Assembly: GCA_903870815.1 (NCBI GenBank)
Contig: CAIQEI010000021.1
Coordinates: 1 to 48,559, forward strand
Reading direction: 5' to 3'
Length of the DNA stretch: 48,559 bases
DNA from: an uncultured Verrucomicrobia subdivision 3 bacterium
GTDB lineage: Bacteria > Verrucomicrobiota > Verrucomicrobiia > Limisphaerales > UBA11358
Shown here: piece by piece, positions 1 through 7,901 of the stretch
How positions within the stretch are numbered: position 1 is the stretch's first letter
How the letters are laid out: every line of letters begins with the position of its first letter
Notes under the pieces: model-generated
Told to the model about the DNA's origin: nothing
Databases searched by the model: none
The model's input: the letters and a program-made list of their open reading frames with translations, nothing else
Translations under genes and position numbers: made by a program

Positions 1-9
1 ACATGGCCG

Positions 10-639
10 TCAGGAATTTTTTAGGACGATTTGGGAGATGACATTGCCAACGTCGCGACAGCGGTCAATGATCTTTTCAAGCAGCTCGTAAAGGTCCTTT
101 AGAACGATGACTTTCAGGGCGTCGTGGCGGCCGCTGAACAAATCGCGGTAAAGTTCCATGATTGCCTTATCGGCGTCGCCCTCAACCTGCTGCAAACGAT
201 CGTTCCATTTTTTAACCTCCTCGAGGTTGATCCCGGAACGGAGGCTTTTAACCAGGCTAATCACACACTCGGTGGCTTGATCCACAAACTGAATTTGTTT
301 GGAAAAATCCACGCCCCGGACGTGCTGCGGCACGAGCACGATGCGTTCGCCAAATTTTTCCACCGTCTTGGGGATGCGATAGAGCGCCAGCGCCAGCGCG
401 TCAATGTCCTCGCGTTCCAGCGCGGTGACAAAAGTCGTATAGACGGCGTTGCGGATCTGGCTGGTGATTTCTTTGTCCTTGCGGCGCGCGCGGGCGAAAA
501 CCTCCAACTCAACGGGCTGGTCGAGCGACTGGCTCAACTTAACCAGCGATTGGACGCTGTTGTGGGCCTCCAGCGCACTGGCCTCGAGCAGACCAAAAAA
601 CATATCCTCCTGGCCGAGCAATTTTTGGAGTGAAAACAT
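10..639 (-). CDS. DUF47/PhoU-like phosphate transport accessory protein
   Basis: The 209-residue, fully helical-looking protein without membrane segments matches the DUF47 (TIGR00153, Pit accessory) family, relatives of PhoU that usually sit beside a PiT low-affinity phosphate transporter. It begins MFSLQKLLG and has the charged, heptad-like helices of that family, for example the stretch KVIVLKDLYELLEKIIDRC near the C-terminus. Just 5 nt past its stop a new minus-strand ATG occurs at bases 4-2; by family context this is probably the PiT permease, but only four bases are in the window. The gene is divergent from the porin and the pst operon, and the 170-nt gap between them holds Pho-box-like repeats. 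Family assignment is confident. A direct role in gating or regulating PiT is inferred from family knowledge. Confidence 0.88.
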   Translation of the reverse strand: MFSLQKLLGQEDMFFGLLEASALEAHNSVQSLVKLSQSLDQPVELEVFARARRKDKEITSQIRNAVYTTFVTALEREDIDALALALYRIPKTVEKFGERIVLVPQHVRGVDFSKQIQFVDQATECVISLVKSLRSGINLEEVKKWNDRLQQVEGDADKAIMELYRDLFSGRHDALKVIVLKDLYELLEKIIDRCRDVGNVISQIVLKNS

Positions 640-729
640 AATAGACGTTATATTTTGCGGGAGATGCGATTCAATTACCGCACGGATTTTGCAATTTATT
701 AACCCAAGCGCAAGCCGGGATCGCGGACT

Positions 730-780
730 TTGTCACCCAATTGTAACATTAACGACTTTTGTTTGTCACAATGATGTCAC
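730..780 (+). promoter_or_regulatory. Pho-box-like direct repeats upstream of the porin
   Basis: Two pairs of 7-nt direct repeats separated by 4 nt are visible: TTGTCAC (730-736) CCAA TTGTAAC (741-747), and TTGTCAC (763-769) AATG ATGTCAC (774-780). This is the 7-4-7 architecture of PhoB boxes (consensus near CTGTCAT). All four half-sites lie in one 11-nt phase (730, 741, 763, 774); the slot at 752 is degenerate. A weak -10-like TATTCC sits at 793-798, 12 nt after the last repeat, which would leave only a very short leader before the ATG at 812. PhoB/PhoP-type activation is inferred. Confidence 0.72.
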
Positions 781-811
781 AATCTGTTCCCGTATTCCGA
801 CACCAAACATC

Positions 812-2215
812 ATGAAAAACAGAAACAAAAGAAATACTACCAAACTTGCACTCTGTGCCGGGGCCGCGGCCCTGGCCGCCCTCACCCCCCAGGTTCACGC
901 GCAGTCCTCCGACGCGCTGATCGACAAGCTGGTGGACAAGGGCATTCTGACCGTGGACGAGGCCAAGGATCTCCGCGACGAATCCGACAAGAATTTCAAC
1001 ACCGCCCTGCAGGCCAAGTCCGGCATGCCGGACTGGGTGACTAACTACAAGGTCTACGGCGATTTTCGGGTCCGTTATGACGAGGTGTCCAGCACCGATA
1101 ACAACACGCATTTTGTGGAACGCGACCGCTATCGCTTCCGGCTGCGCGCGGGCCTGATCATTTCGATGCTGGACAACCTGGAGGTGGGATTCAGCCTGAC
1201 CTCGGGCGATCCGGCGTCGGCCAACAATTTTAACAACGCGGGCAACCCGCTCTCGAACAACACCACGATGCAGGACAATGGCACCAAAAAGAACGTCTAC
1301 ATCGACACCGCCTACGGCAAATGGACGGCCTTGAACAGCGACGGCTGGCTGCTTTCGGCGACCTTCGGCAAAATGTACAATCCACTCCAGTTCACGCCCA
1401 TGGTATTTGATAACGATTGGACGCCGGAAGGCGTGGCCTTGCAGGGCGGCTACACCTTCAACGACCAGCATGCCATTCTTGTCAATGGCGCAGCGTTTGT
1501 CGAGGATCAGGAAGTCGGCGGCGGGAACACAGGCTCGGTCCAAGCGCCCGCCCTCTTCGCCGGCCAGGCCATTTGGAACGCTAATTGGACCAAGAAATTC
1601 GGCACGTCACTGGGGCTGGGCGGCTACATTCTCGCTAATTCACAGAACCTGACCACCACCGCCGTTCCCTACCTCAACCAAGGCAATTCCCGCACGACCG
1701 GCGGCGTGCTGATCAACGGATACACCCCGATCATCGCCGATGCCAGCGCCACCTACAAATTAGACTCATTCCCGTTGTATCCCGGTGCCTTCCCCATCAA
1801 GGTGGCCGGAGAATACATCAACAACGTCGACACGATTTCGGGCAACAATAACAATCAGGCCTTTTGGACAGGTATCACCTTCGGCAAAGCCAGCACCAAA
1901 CACACTTGGGACCTGTCTTATCGCTACGAATACCTGGAAGCCGACGCGATCTATGACCAGTTGGCGGATGATGACAACGGTGCATACTACCAACACGCCC
2001 CCAATGGTGGTTCGGCCGGCTGGTTTGGCGGCACCAACGTCAAGGGCCATCTGTTCAAGGCCGACTACTCGATCACCGACAGCCTGACCCTGTCATTTAC
2101 CTGTTTCCTGAATGAATTGATCAATCCAAGCTTGAACACCCCGGCGGGCGCGAACCACGGGGAACCCAACAATAGCGCAACCCATCTGATGGCCGACCTG
2201 ATGTGGAAGTTCTAA
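812..2215 (+). CDS. Outer-membrane porin, probably phosphate-starvation induced
   Basis: Predicted 467-residue precursor. The start at 812 is chosen because it gives a classic signal peptide (MKNRNKRN, then an Ala/Leu-rich core ending near HAQ); the reading frame is open further upstream, but that part has no signal peptide and crosses the Pho boxes. The mature N-terminus has the segment LIDKLVDKGILTVDEAKDL, a short helical motif typical of the putative-porin (Porin_5-like) group. It is followed by many alternating, aromatic-rich beta strands and a C-terminal Phe (LMWKF), the usual outer-membrane barrel signature. It lies 60 nt before pstS and shares the same Pho-box 16-mer, so it is probably the outer-membrane route for phosphate or phosphorylated compounds. 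Substrate specificity is inferred from context only. Confidence 0.82.
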   Translation: MKNRNKRNTTKLALCAGAAALAALTPQVHAQSSDALIDKLVDKGILTVDEAKDLRDESDKNFNTALQAKSGMPDWVTNYKVYGDFRVRYDEVSSTDNNTHFVERDRYRFRLRAGLIISMLDNLEVGFSLTSGDPASANNFNNAGNPLSNNTTMQDNGTKKNVYIDTAYGKWTALNSDGWLLSATFGKMYNPLQFTPMVFDNDWTPEGVALQGGYTFNDQHAILVNGAAFVEDQEVGGGNTGSVQAPALFAGQAIWNANWTKKFGTSLGLGGYILANSQNLTTTAVPYLNQGNSRTTGGVLINGYTPIIADASATYKLDSFPLYPGAFPIKVAGEYINNVDTISGNNNNQAFWTGITFGKASTKHTWDLSYRYEYLEADAIYDQLADDDNGAYYQHAPNGGSAGWFGGTNVKGHLFKADYSITDSLTLSFTCFLNELINPSLNTPAGANHGEPNNSATHLMADLMWKF

Positions 2216-2261
2216 ACGTCACCCAATTGTAACGAACAAAAACGAACCGTTTCCTTATAAT
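2216..2261 (+). promoter_or_regulatory. Pho box and -10 element of pstS
   Basis: ACGTCAC (2216-2222), CCAA, TTGTAAC (2227-2233) forms a 7-4-7 Pho-box-like repeat. The 16-mer GTCACCCAATTGTAAC (2218-2233) is identical to bases 732-747 before the porin. A perfect TATAAT lies at 2256-2261. The gap of 22 nt between box and -10 is twice the roughly 11 nt seen in Escherichia coli, so a weaker second box may lie between. A start of transcription about 7 nt after the -10 would leave a leader of fewer than ten bases before the pstS ATG at 2276. Confidence 0.72.
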
Positions 2262-2275
2262 AAAAGAATTATCGT

Positions 2276-3115
2276 ATGAAAAAAATTGCAACTATCCTCG
2301 CGGCGACCGCTTTCGCTGCCAGCACCTTGGCCGGCAACATCACCGTCAAAGGCTCCGACACCCTCGTCATCCTCGCCCAGAAATGGGCCGAGGTTTACAT
2401 GGGACAGCATCCCGACGTGAAGATTCAGGTTTCCGGAGGCGGCTCCGGCATCGGCTTCGCCGCACTGCAAAGCCAGACCACCGACCTCTGCGACGCCTCG
2501 CGCAAGGCCAAGCCGGCGGAAATCGCCAACTGCCTCAAGGCCTTCGCCGCACGCCCAACGGAATACAAGGTGGCGCTGGACGGACTGTCCGTTTATGTGA
2601 ACCCCGAAAATTCGTTGAAAGAACTGACCATGGCGCAGGTCGGTGACATCTTCACCGGCAAAATAAAAAACTGGAAAGAAGTCGGCGGACCGGACGCGCC
2701 GATCACCATTTACAGCCGAGAAAACAGCTCCGGCACCTATGAGTTCTTCAAGGAACATGTGCTCAAAGGCAAGGACTTCGCCGCCAGTGCGCAGACCATG
2801 CCCGGCACCGCCGCCATCGTGCAGGCGGTGTTGAAGGACAAGAACGGCATCGGCTACGGCGGCGCGGCCTATGGCGGCGGCAGCAAGCTGCTTTCGATCA
2901 AGAAAACCGATGCCTCCCCGGCCATTGAGCCGACCGAGGCGAACGTCGAAAGCGGGACCTATCCCATCTGGCGCCATCTCTATGTCTATGTGAACCCGGC
3001 GCTGGACAAAGGCGAGGTAGCCGCCTACCTGAACTGGATCCGCAGCGACGACGGCCAGAAATATGTCAAGGACATCGGCTATTATCCGCTGCCGAAAAAC
3101 CTCCGCAGCAACTGA
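2276..3115 (+). CDS. pstS: Phosphate ABC transporter, periplasmic binding protein
   Basis: PstS captures phosphate in the periplasm and delivers it to PstCA. The 279-residue precursor opens with a signal peptide (MKKIATILAATAFAASTLAG). The mature protein begins with the family motif ITVKGSDTL, which contributes phosphate-binding Ser/Thr, followed by the Gly/Ser-rich GGGSGIGFAAL and by YSRENSSGTYEFF, both in the places expected for PBP-like phosphate-binding proteins. No lipobox cysteine is seen, so it is probably soluble. It follows the Pho-box promoter and precedes pstC, separated by a strong hairpin that could let pstS be expressed above the membrane genes. Start codon choice is fixed by the signal peptide. 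No Shine-Dalgarno is visible. Confidence 0.95.
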   Translation: MKKIATILAATAFAASTLAGNITVKGSDTLVILAQKWAEVYMGQHPDVKIQVSGGGSGIGFAALQSQTTDLCDASRKAKPAEIANCLKAFAARPTEYKVALDGLSVYVNPENSLKELTMAQVGDIFTGKIKNWKEVGGPDAPITIYSRENSSGTYEFFKEHVLKGKDFAASAQTMPGTAAIVQAVLKDKNGIGYGGAAYGGGSKLLSIKKTDASPAIEPTEANVESGTYPIWRHLYVYVNPALDKGEVAAYLNWIRSDDGQKYVKDIGYYPLPKNLRSN

Positions 3116-3146
3116 TTTGATCGCTGTTCCTCCGACGATCACCCAC

Positions 3147-3197
3147 GCGGGCGGCGCGGAAACCCTTGAGGTTTCCGTTCCGCCCGCATAAATTTTT
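3147..3197 (+). terminator. Hairpin with T-run between pstS and pstC (attenuator-like)
   Basis: The arms 3147-3164 and 3170-3187 pair at 17 of 18 positions (one G-T pair, one mismatch) around a CTTGA loop. After ATAAA a run of five T follows at 3193-3197. The stem is strong and G+C-rich, but the T-run is short and displaced by five bases. It may therefore terminate only part of the transcripts, or stabilise the 3' end of a pstS-only message. This is a common arrangement for binding-protein genes at the head of ABC operons. Confidence 0.7.
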
Positions 3198-3203
3198 GAT
3201 CCC

Positions 3204-4394
3204 TTGACGCCCAGCCCACAAAATGAACCGCGCCGCAGCCACGGCTGGATGGGCATTCATCGCGGCCACCAGGCGCGCCCCGTGGAATGGCTCGCGGAAA
3301 AATTTATTTTTTTCGTCTCCCTCTCCGCCATCCTAATGGTGTTGCTGATCTTCCTGTTCGTCGCCCGCGAAGCGCTGCCCGTCTTTTTTGGCCAGACCAA
3401 CACCGCGCTCGTTCAAAAACCCATTCCGCCGGACGAGATGGACAAACATTCTCCCGCCGAACTACAGGCCTATCTGGAACTGACCCCGGACGAATTCGCA
3501 AAAACAGAACGAAAAACCCTGCGCGCCCTCATGGATGTCAAGCTGGAGGCGCAGGATGACATCCCCGAAGATTTCCGCAACGACCCCGACGCCCGCATCA
3601 ATACCACGGAATGGAAATATCTCCTCCAGTCCCACCAATGGAACGGCTACGACAAACCCGAATACATCTGGCAACCCGTCGGCCAGATCAAAAAATTTAA
3701 CATCATCCCGCTCTTCGTCGGGACGCTGAAAGTCACTCTGATCGGGCTGCTCTTCGCCGTGCCGCTCGCGGTCGGTGCCGCGATTTACGTCTCGCAGCTC
3801 GCGCGCCCGCGTTTACGCGAAACCCTCAAGCCGGCCATTGAGCTGCTCTCGGGCATCCCCTCCGTCGTGGTCGGCTTCTTCGCCCTGATTGTTATGGCAA
3901 CCGTGCTGCAATCCCTCTTCCATTACCAGACCCGGCTCAACGCTTTCGTGGCCGGCCTCGCACTTGGTTTTGCCGTGATCCCGGTGATTTTTTCCATCGC
4001 CGAGGACGCGCTCACCAGCGTCCCGCGCACCTACACGCAAGCCGCGCTCGCGCTCGGCGCGTCGCGCTGGCAGACGGCCTGGCAAATTGTTTTACCCGCC
4101 GCGCTGCCGGGCGTTTTCGCCGCCACCGTACTGGGCTTTGGGCGCGCCATCGGGGAAACCATGATCGTCCTGATGGTTTGCTCTGCCAGCGTGATGTCCT
4201 GGAGCATCTTTGATTCAGCACGCAGCATCACCACCACCATCGCCGCCGAAATGGCCGAGGCCGTCAATGGCGGACCACATTACCGCATTCTCTTCCTCCT
4301 CGGCGCGCTGCTTTTCGGTGCGACCTTCGTGTCCAACATGATCGGCGACTTCGTCATCCACCGGTTCAAGCAAAAGCTGGAGGGCAAGCGATGA
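3204..4394 (+). CDS. pstC: Phosphate ABC transporter permease PstC
   Basis: One of the two membrane permeases of the Pst importer. A hydrophobic segment near residues 31-53 is followed by a long hydrophilic loop of about 100 residues (roughly 60-160), then by the BPD_transp_1 core with several membrane helices. The EAA loop is clear (EDALTSVPRTYTQAALALGA, then SRWQTAW), the contact site for PstB. The first possible start is TTG at 3204; an in-frame ATG at 3249 (MGIHRG) would give a shorter 381-residue protein and is an equally plausible start, whereas the ATG at 3223 is out of frame. Its stop overlaps pstA by 4 nt (ATGA), implying translational coupling. The acidic periplasmic loop between the first two helices is larger than in the Escherichia coli protein. 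Confidence 0.93.
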   Translation: MTPSPQNEPRRSHGWMGIHRGHQARPVEWLAEKFIFFVSLSAILMVLLIFLFVAREALPVFFGQTNTALVQKPIPPDEMDKHSPAELQAYLELTPDEFAKTERKTLRALMDVKLEAQDDIPEDFRNDPDARINTTEWKYLLQSHQWNGYDKPEYIWQPVGQIKKFNIIPLFVGTLKVTLIGLLFAVPLAVGAAIYVSQLARPRLRETLKPAIELLSGIPSVVVGFFALIVMATVLQSLFHYQTRLNAFVAGLALGFAVIPVIFSIAEDALTSVPRTYTQAALALGASRWQTAWQIVLPAALPGVFAATVLGFGRAIGETMIVLMVCSASVMSWSIFDSARSITTTIAAEMAEAVNGGPHYRILFLLGALLFGATFVSNMIGDFVIHRFKQKLEGKR

Positions 4395-5335
4395 GCAAAG
4401 TCCAAAGTCGCCACTTCCGGGCGGAGAAGTTTGATTTCTGGTCGTTCTTTTTTTCCGGGCTGACCGGACTGGCTACGCTATTCATTCTCGGCATCCTCGC
4501 GACGATTCTCCTCAACATCATCGTCAACGGCTGGAGCGCCATCTCGTGGCATTTTGTCTCAACGATTCCAAAGAAAGATTTCTTCGATGCGAACACCACC
4601 GGGGTATTGCCGATGATCGTCGGCACCTCATTCCGCGTGATTGTGATGACGATTTTCGTGATTCCCGTCGGCGTCATCACGGCGATCTACCTGACGGAAT
4701 ATGCGCCGAACACCTCGATCATCACGCGCATCATCCGCGCCGCCGTGAACAACCTCGCCGGCGTGCCGTCCATCGTGTTCGGTCTGTTCGGCCTCGGCTT
4801 TTTCATCAACTTCGCGGGCAAAAACCTGGACCTGCTACTGCACAATGCCAACGCCGTCTGGGGTCAGCCGGCGCTGATCTGGGCATCGCTTACGCTCGCG
4901 GTAATGACGCTGCCGGTGGTCATCGTCGCCACCGAAGAGTCTCTAAAGGCGATTCCGCCGGGGCTGCGCGAAGCCAGCCTAGCCCTCGGCGCCACCAAGC
5001 TGGAAACCATTCTGCGCATCGTACTGCCGCAGGCGCTGCCCGGCATCATGACCGGCGGCATCCTCGCGGTCAGCCGCGCCGCCGGCGAAGTGGCGCCGAT
5101 CCTGTTCACCGGCGTGGCCTATTACATGGCCTCGCTCCCCGCCCACCTCAGCGACCAGTTCATGGACCTGGGCTACCATGTTTTCGTGCTTTCCACGCAG
5201 TCGCCGAACATCGAACAAACCCGGCCGATTCTCTACGCCACCGTGCTGGTGCTGCTCTTGCTCACCTTCGCGCTGAATTTCGTCGCCATCCTCATCCGCG
5301 CCCGCGTGAGGAAAAAACTGCGTGCACTCGGCTGA
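4391..5335 (+). CDS. pstA: Phosphate ABC transporter permease PstA
   Basis: Second permease of the Pst system, 314 residues. It has an N-terminal membrane helix (about residues 20-48), a periplasmic loop, and the BPD_transp_1 domain from about residue 75. The EAA motif is EESLKAIPPGLREASLALGA, followed by TKLETI, where PstB docks. AAGEVAPILFTG near the C-terminus is a hallmark PstA segment. The start ATG at 4391 overlaps the pstC stop, and the protein ends in a basic tail (RARVRKKLRALG). Length and motifs are normal for the family. pstB follows after 24 nt. Confidence 0.95.
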   Translation: MSKVQSRHFRAEKFDFWSFFFSGLTGLATLFILGILATILLNIIVNGWSAISWHFVSTIPKKDFFDANTTGVLPMIVGTSFRVIVMTIFVIPVGVITAIYLTEYAPNTSIITRIIRAAVNNLAGVPSIVFGLFGLGFFINFAGKNLDLLLHNANAVWGQPALIWASLTLAVMTLPVVIVATEESLKAIPPGLREASLALGATKLETILRIVLPQALPGIMTGGILAVSRAAGEVAPILFTGVAYYMASLPAHLSDQFMDLGYHVFVLSTQSPNIEQTRPILYATVLVLLLLTFALNFVAILIRARVRKKLRALG

Positions 5336-5359
5336 CCCCACTGAAATCATTTTAAAGTT

Positions 5360-6178
5360 ATGGCTGAAACTTTGATCCCGAAAATCGCGACGCCGGCAAC
5401 CACATTGACCGCGGCGAAAACCGGCACGCCGCTCATTGAGATCGAAAACCTCTCGCTGTATTACGGCGCGGCCAAGGCGCTGAAGGACATCTCATTGAAA
5501 TTGGAAGAGAAGGTGGTCACCGCGTTCATTGGCCCGAGCGGCTGCGGCAAGTCCACCCTGCTCCGCTGCCTCAACCGCATGAACGACTTGATTGACAACG
5601 TCCGCATCGACGGCGCGATCAAGATCGGCAGCCATGACATTTACGCCGCGAACGTGGATGTGATCGAACTCCGCAAACGCGTCGGCATGGTGTTCCAGAA
5701 ATCCAACCCGTTCCCAAAATCGATCTACGAAAACGTCGCTTACGGGCTACGGCTGCATGGCTTTCAAAGCAAATCCGAACTGGATGGCACCGTTGAACAA
5801 AGCCTGCGCAATGCCGCGTTATGGGACGAAGTGAAGGACCGACTGCACTCCAGCGCGCTCGGCTTGTCGGGCGGCCAGCAACAGCGGTTGTGCATCGCCC
5901 GAGCCATCGCCATCAAGCCGGAGATCATCTTGATGGACGAACCGGCTAGCGCGCTCGACCCCATTGCCACCACGCGCATCGAAGAGTTGATACTGGAATT
6001 GAAAAAAGATTTCACCATCGTCATTGTGACGCACAACATGCAGCAGGCCGCGCGCATCTCGAATTATACCGCCTTCTTTTACATCGGCGAACTGGTCGAA
6101 TTTGACGTCACCGCCAAAATCTTCACGAATCCGGCAAAAAAGCAGACAGAAGATTATGTGACAGGCCGCTTCGGTTGA
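5360..6178 (+). CDS. pstB: Phosphate ABC transporter ATP-binding protein
   Basis: ATPase that drives PstCA. All ABC motifs are intact in the 272 residues: Walker [10 protein letters not shown] (58-66), Q-loop in [17 protein letters not shown] (about 110-126), signature LSGGQQQRL (169-177), Walker B IILMDEP (189-195), D-loop SALD and switch His in VTHNMQQ (about residue 225). [16 protein letters not shown] is characteristic of PstB rather than other importers. An N-terminal extension of about 25 residues (Thr/Ala-rich) precedes the domain. It is cotranscribed with pstSCA and phoU, and PhoU likely senses its activity state in Pho signalling. Confidence 0.97.
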   Translation: MAETLIPKIATPATTLTAAKTGTPLIEIENLSLYYGAAKALKDISLKLEEKVVTAFIGPSGCGKSTLLRCLNRMNDLIDNVRIDGAIKIGSHDIYAANVDVIELRKRVGMVFQKSNPFPKSIYENVAYGLRLHGFQSKSELDGTVEQSLRNAALWDEVKDRLHSSALGLSGGQQQRLCIARAIAIKPEIILMDEPASALDPIATTRIEELILELKKDFTIVIVTHNMQQAARISNYTAFFYIGELVEFDVTAKIFTNPAKKQTEDYVTGRFG

Positions 6179-6200
6179 GTTAATTTTTGTTCAGGTATTT

Positions 6201-6857
6201 ATGGAAAATCATTTTGAATCCGGACTGGAGGCGCTGCGGCAGAAAATCCTGCTCATGGCCAGCCGCGCCGAAACCTCCGTCAACCAAGCCGTCCAGGCGC
6301 TGGTCCAGCGCGATCACGACCTGGCGGTCAAGGTCCGGGAGGATGATAGCGTCATCGACCAGTTTGAAGTGGAAATCGACGAGATGGCCATTGTGCTTTT
6401 GACCAAGGCGCCACTCGCCAGCAATCTGCGGCTCATCACCGTCGCCATGAAGGTGTCACAGAACCTCGAACGCATCGGCGACGAAGCGACCAAAATCGCC
6501 AAGCGCGCCCGCGATCTCACCCAGGAACCGCCCGTGAAAATCAACCTCGACGTCAACCACATCGCGAGCCTGGCCCTCGCCATGGTCAAGGATGCGCTCG
6601 ACGCTTTTGTCCACCGCGACACGGCCGCCGCCCGCGCCATCATCCCGCGCGACAAGGAAGTGGATGTGCTAAACAAGGAGATTCAACAGTCACTCGCTCT
6701 GCACATGATGGCCAATCCCGACGCCATCGCCCGCTGCCTGCATTGGATTGTCGCCATCAAAAGCCTCGAACGCATCGCCGACCATGCCAAGAACATCGCC
6801 GAGGAAGTTGTTTACCTCTACGAAGCGCAGGACATCCGACACACCTTGAAAAGCTAA
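6201..6857 (+). CDS. phoU: Phosphate-specific transport system regulator PhoU
   Basis: A 218-residue all-helical protein made of two PhoU repeats. Each repeat carries the metal-site type motif: LERIGDEATKIAKRA (about 93-107) and LERIADHAKNIAEEVVYL (about 191-208). PhoU represses the PhoR/PhoB system when phosphate is sufficient and restrains Pst uptake. It sits 22 nt after pstB at the end of the operon, its usual position. No phoR/phoB pair is in this window. No terminator hairpin is evident in the 100 nt that follow. Confidence 0.95.
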   Translation: MENHFESGLEALRQKILLMASRAETSVNQAVQALVQRDHDLAVKVREDDSVIDQFEVEIDEMAIVLLTKAPLASNLRLITVAMKVSQNLERIGDEATKIAKRARDLTQEPPVKINLDVNHIASLALAMVKDALDAFVHRDTAAARAIIPRDKEVDVLNKEIQQSLALHMMANPDAIARCLHWIVAIKSLERIADHAKNIAEEVVYLYEAQDIRHTLKS

Positions 6858-6958
6858 CCGAAACCGCTGAAGCCTGAGCCTGATAATTCCAGGCCATGGT
6901 TTTCGAAATGCGTCAACGTCAAGTGATCCAACCAACCGGGGCCCGACCTTAACCGTTC

Positions 6959-7759
6959 ATGCGCTACATCGAACCCCATGCCCACATGGTCAGCCGCACG
7001 ACGGATGATTACGAGCGGATGGCGCTAGCCGGTTGCGCGGCGGTCTGCGAACCGGCGTTCTGGGCCGGCTACGATCGCAGTTCACCGGCCGGTTTTTATG
7101 ATTATTTCTGCCAGCTCACCGAGCACGAGCCGAAGCGCGCAGCGAAGTCCGGGCTGAAACATTTCTGCTGGCTGTGCATCAATTCCAAGGAAGCCGAGGA
7201 CGTGGCGCTGGCGGCGGAAGTCATCGCACTCGTCCCGAAATTCCTCAACCGCCCGAACGTCCTTGGCATCGGCGAGATCGGGTTGAACAAAAATTCCCGC
7301 AATGAACTGCGGGTGCTGGAAATGCAGGTTGAACTGGCGGCGAATCACAACCAGCTCGTACTCGTGCACACTCCCCACCTCGAGGACAAGTTGAAAGGCA
7401 CGCGGCTGATTCTCGAGGTGCTCAAAAATGAGAACCGCATCCGGCCGGAACGCGTCATCATTGACCACGTCGAGGAACACACCGTAGAAATGGTTTTGGA
7501 GGCCGGCATGTGGGCGGGCATGACGCTTTATCCCGAAACAAAATGCACGCCGGCACGGGCAATTGACATCCTGGAAACCTACGGCAGCGAAAACATCTGG
7601 CTGAACAGCGCCTGCGACTGGGGCGTAAGCGATCCCCTCGCGGTGCCCAAGACAGCGATGGAAATGAAGCAGCGCGGCCACCTCGCCGAGGCGATCGAAA
7701 AAATCATTTTTCAGAATCCAAGAACGTTCCTCCGCCAGTCGCCAAACTTCAAACTGTAG
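6959..7759 (+). CDS. TatD-like metal-dependent hydrolase of the EboB type
   Basis: A 266-residue TIM-barrel amidohydrolase of the TatD superfamily. Metal-ligand motifs are visible: PHAHM at residues 6-10, GIGEIGLN around 102-109, VLVHTPH around 130-136, IIDHVEEHT around 158-166 and [11 protein letters not shown] near 215-225. The openings [14 protein letters not shown] and CEPAFW resemble, from memory, EboB, the TatD-like member of the ebo gene clusters known from cyanobacteria, Bacteroidetes and eustigmatophyte plastids, rather than the DNase TatD (a true tatD is at 34674). No other ebo-type gene (prenyltransferase, dehydroquinate synthase-like, sugar isomerase-like) is adjacent. Its substrate is unknown. 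Confidence 0.78.
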   Translation: MRYIEPHAHMVSRTTDDYERMALAGCAAVCEPAFWAGYDRSSPAGFYDYFCQLTEHEPKRAAKSGLKHFCWLCINSKEAEDVALAAEVIALVPKFLNRPNVLGIGEIGLNKNSRNELRVLEMQVELAANHNQLVLVHTPHLEDKLKGTRLILEVLKNENRIRPERVIIDHVEEHTVEMVLEAGMWAGMTLYPETKCTPARAIDILETYGSENIWLNSACDWGVSDPLAVPKTAMEMKQRGHLAEAIEKIIFQNPRTFLRQSPNFKL

Positions 7760-7901
7760 CAGCGATCGGAAACTGAACAACAATAAGTAACGGTCAAGGA
7801 AACGAAGTGCGACAGCCCTAGAGCGCCGCCAGCCTAAAAGCCAATTCTGACCAGCCGGGAGTTCCGCTGGTTCGAAAATATCCCGGTCACTTCACCACGA
7901 C

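Noticed and set aside
449-811. In-frame extension upstream of the porin
   Set aside because: It would place the signal peptide inside the protein, overlap the DUF47 gene on the other strand and cross the Pho boxes.
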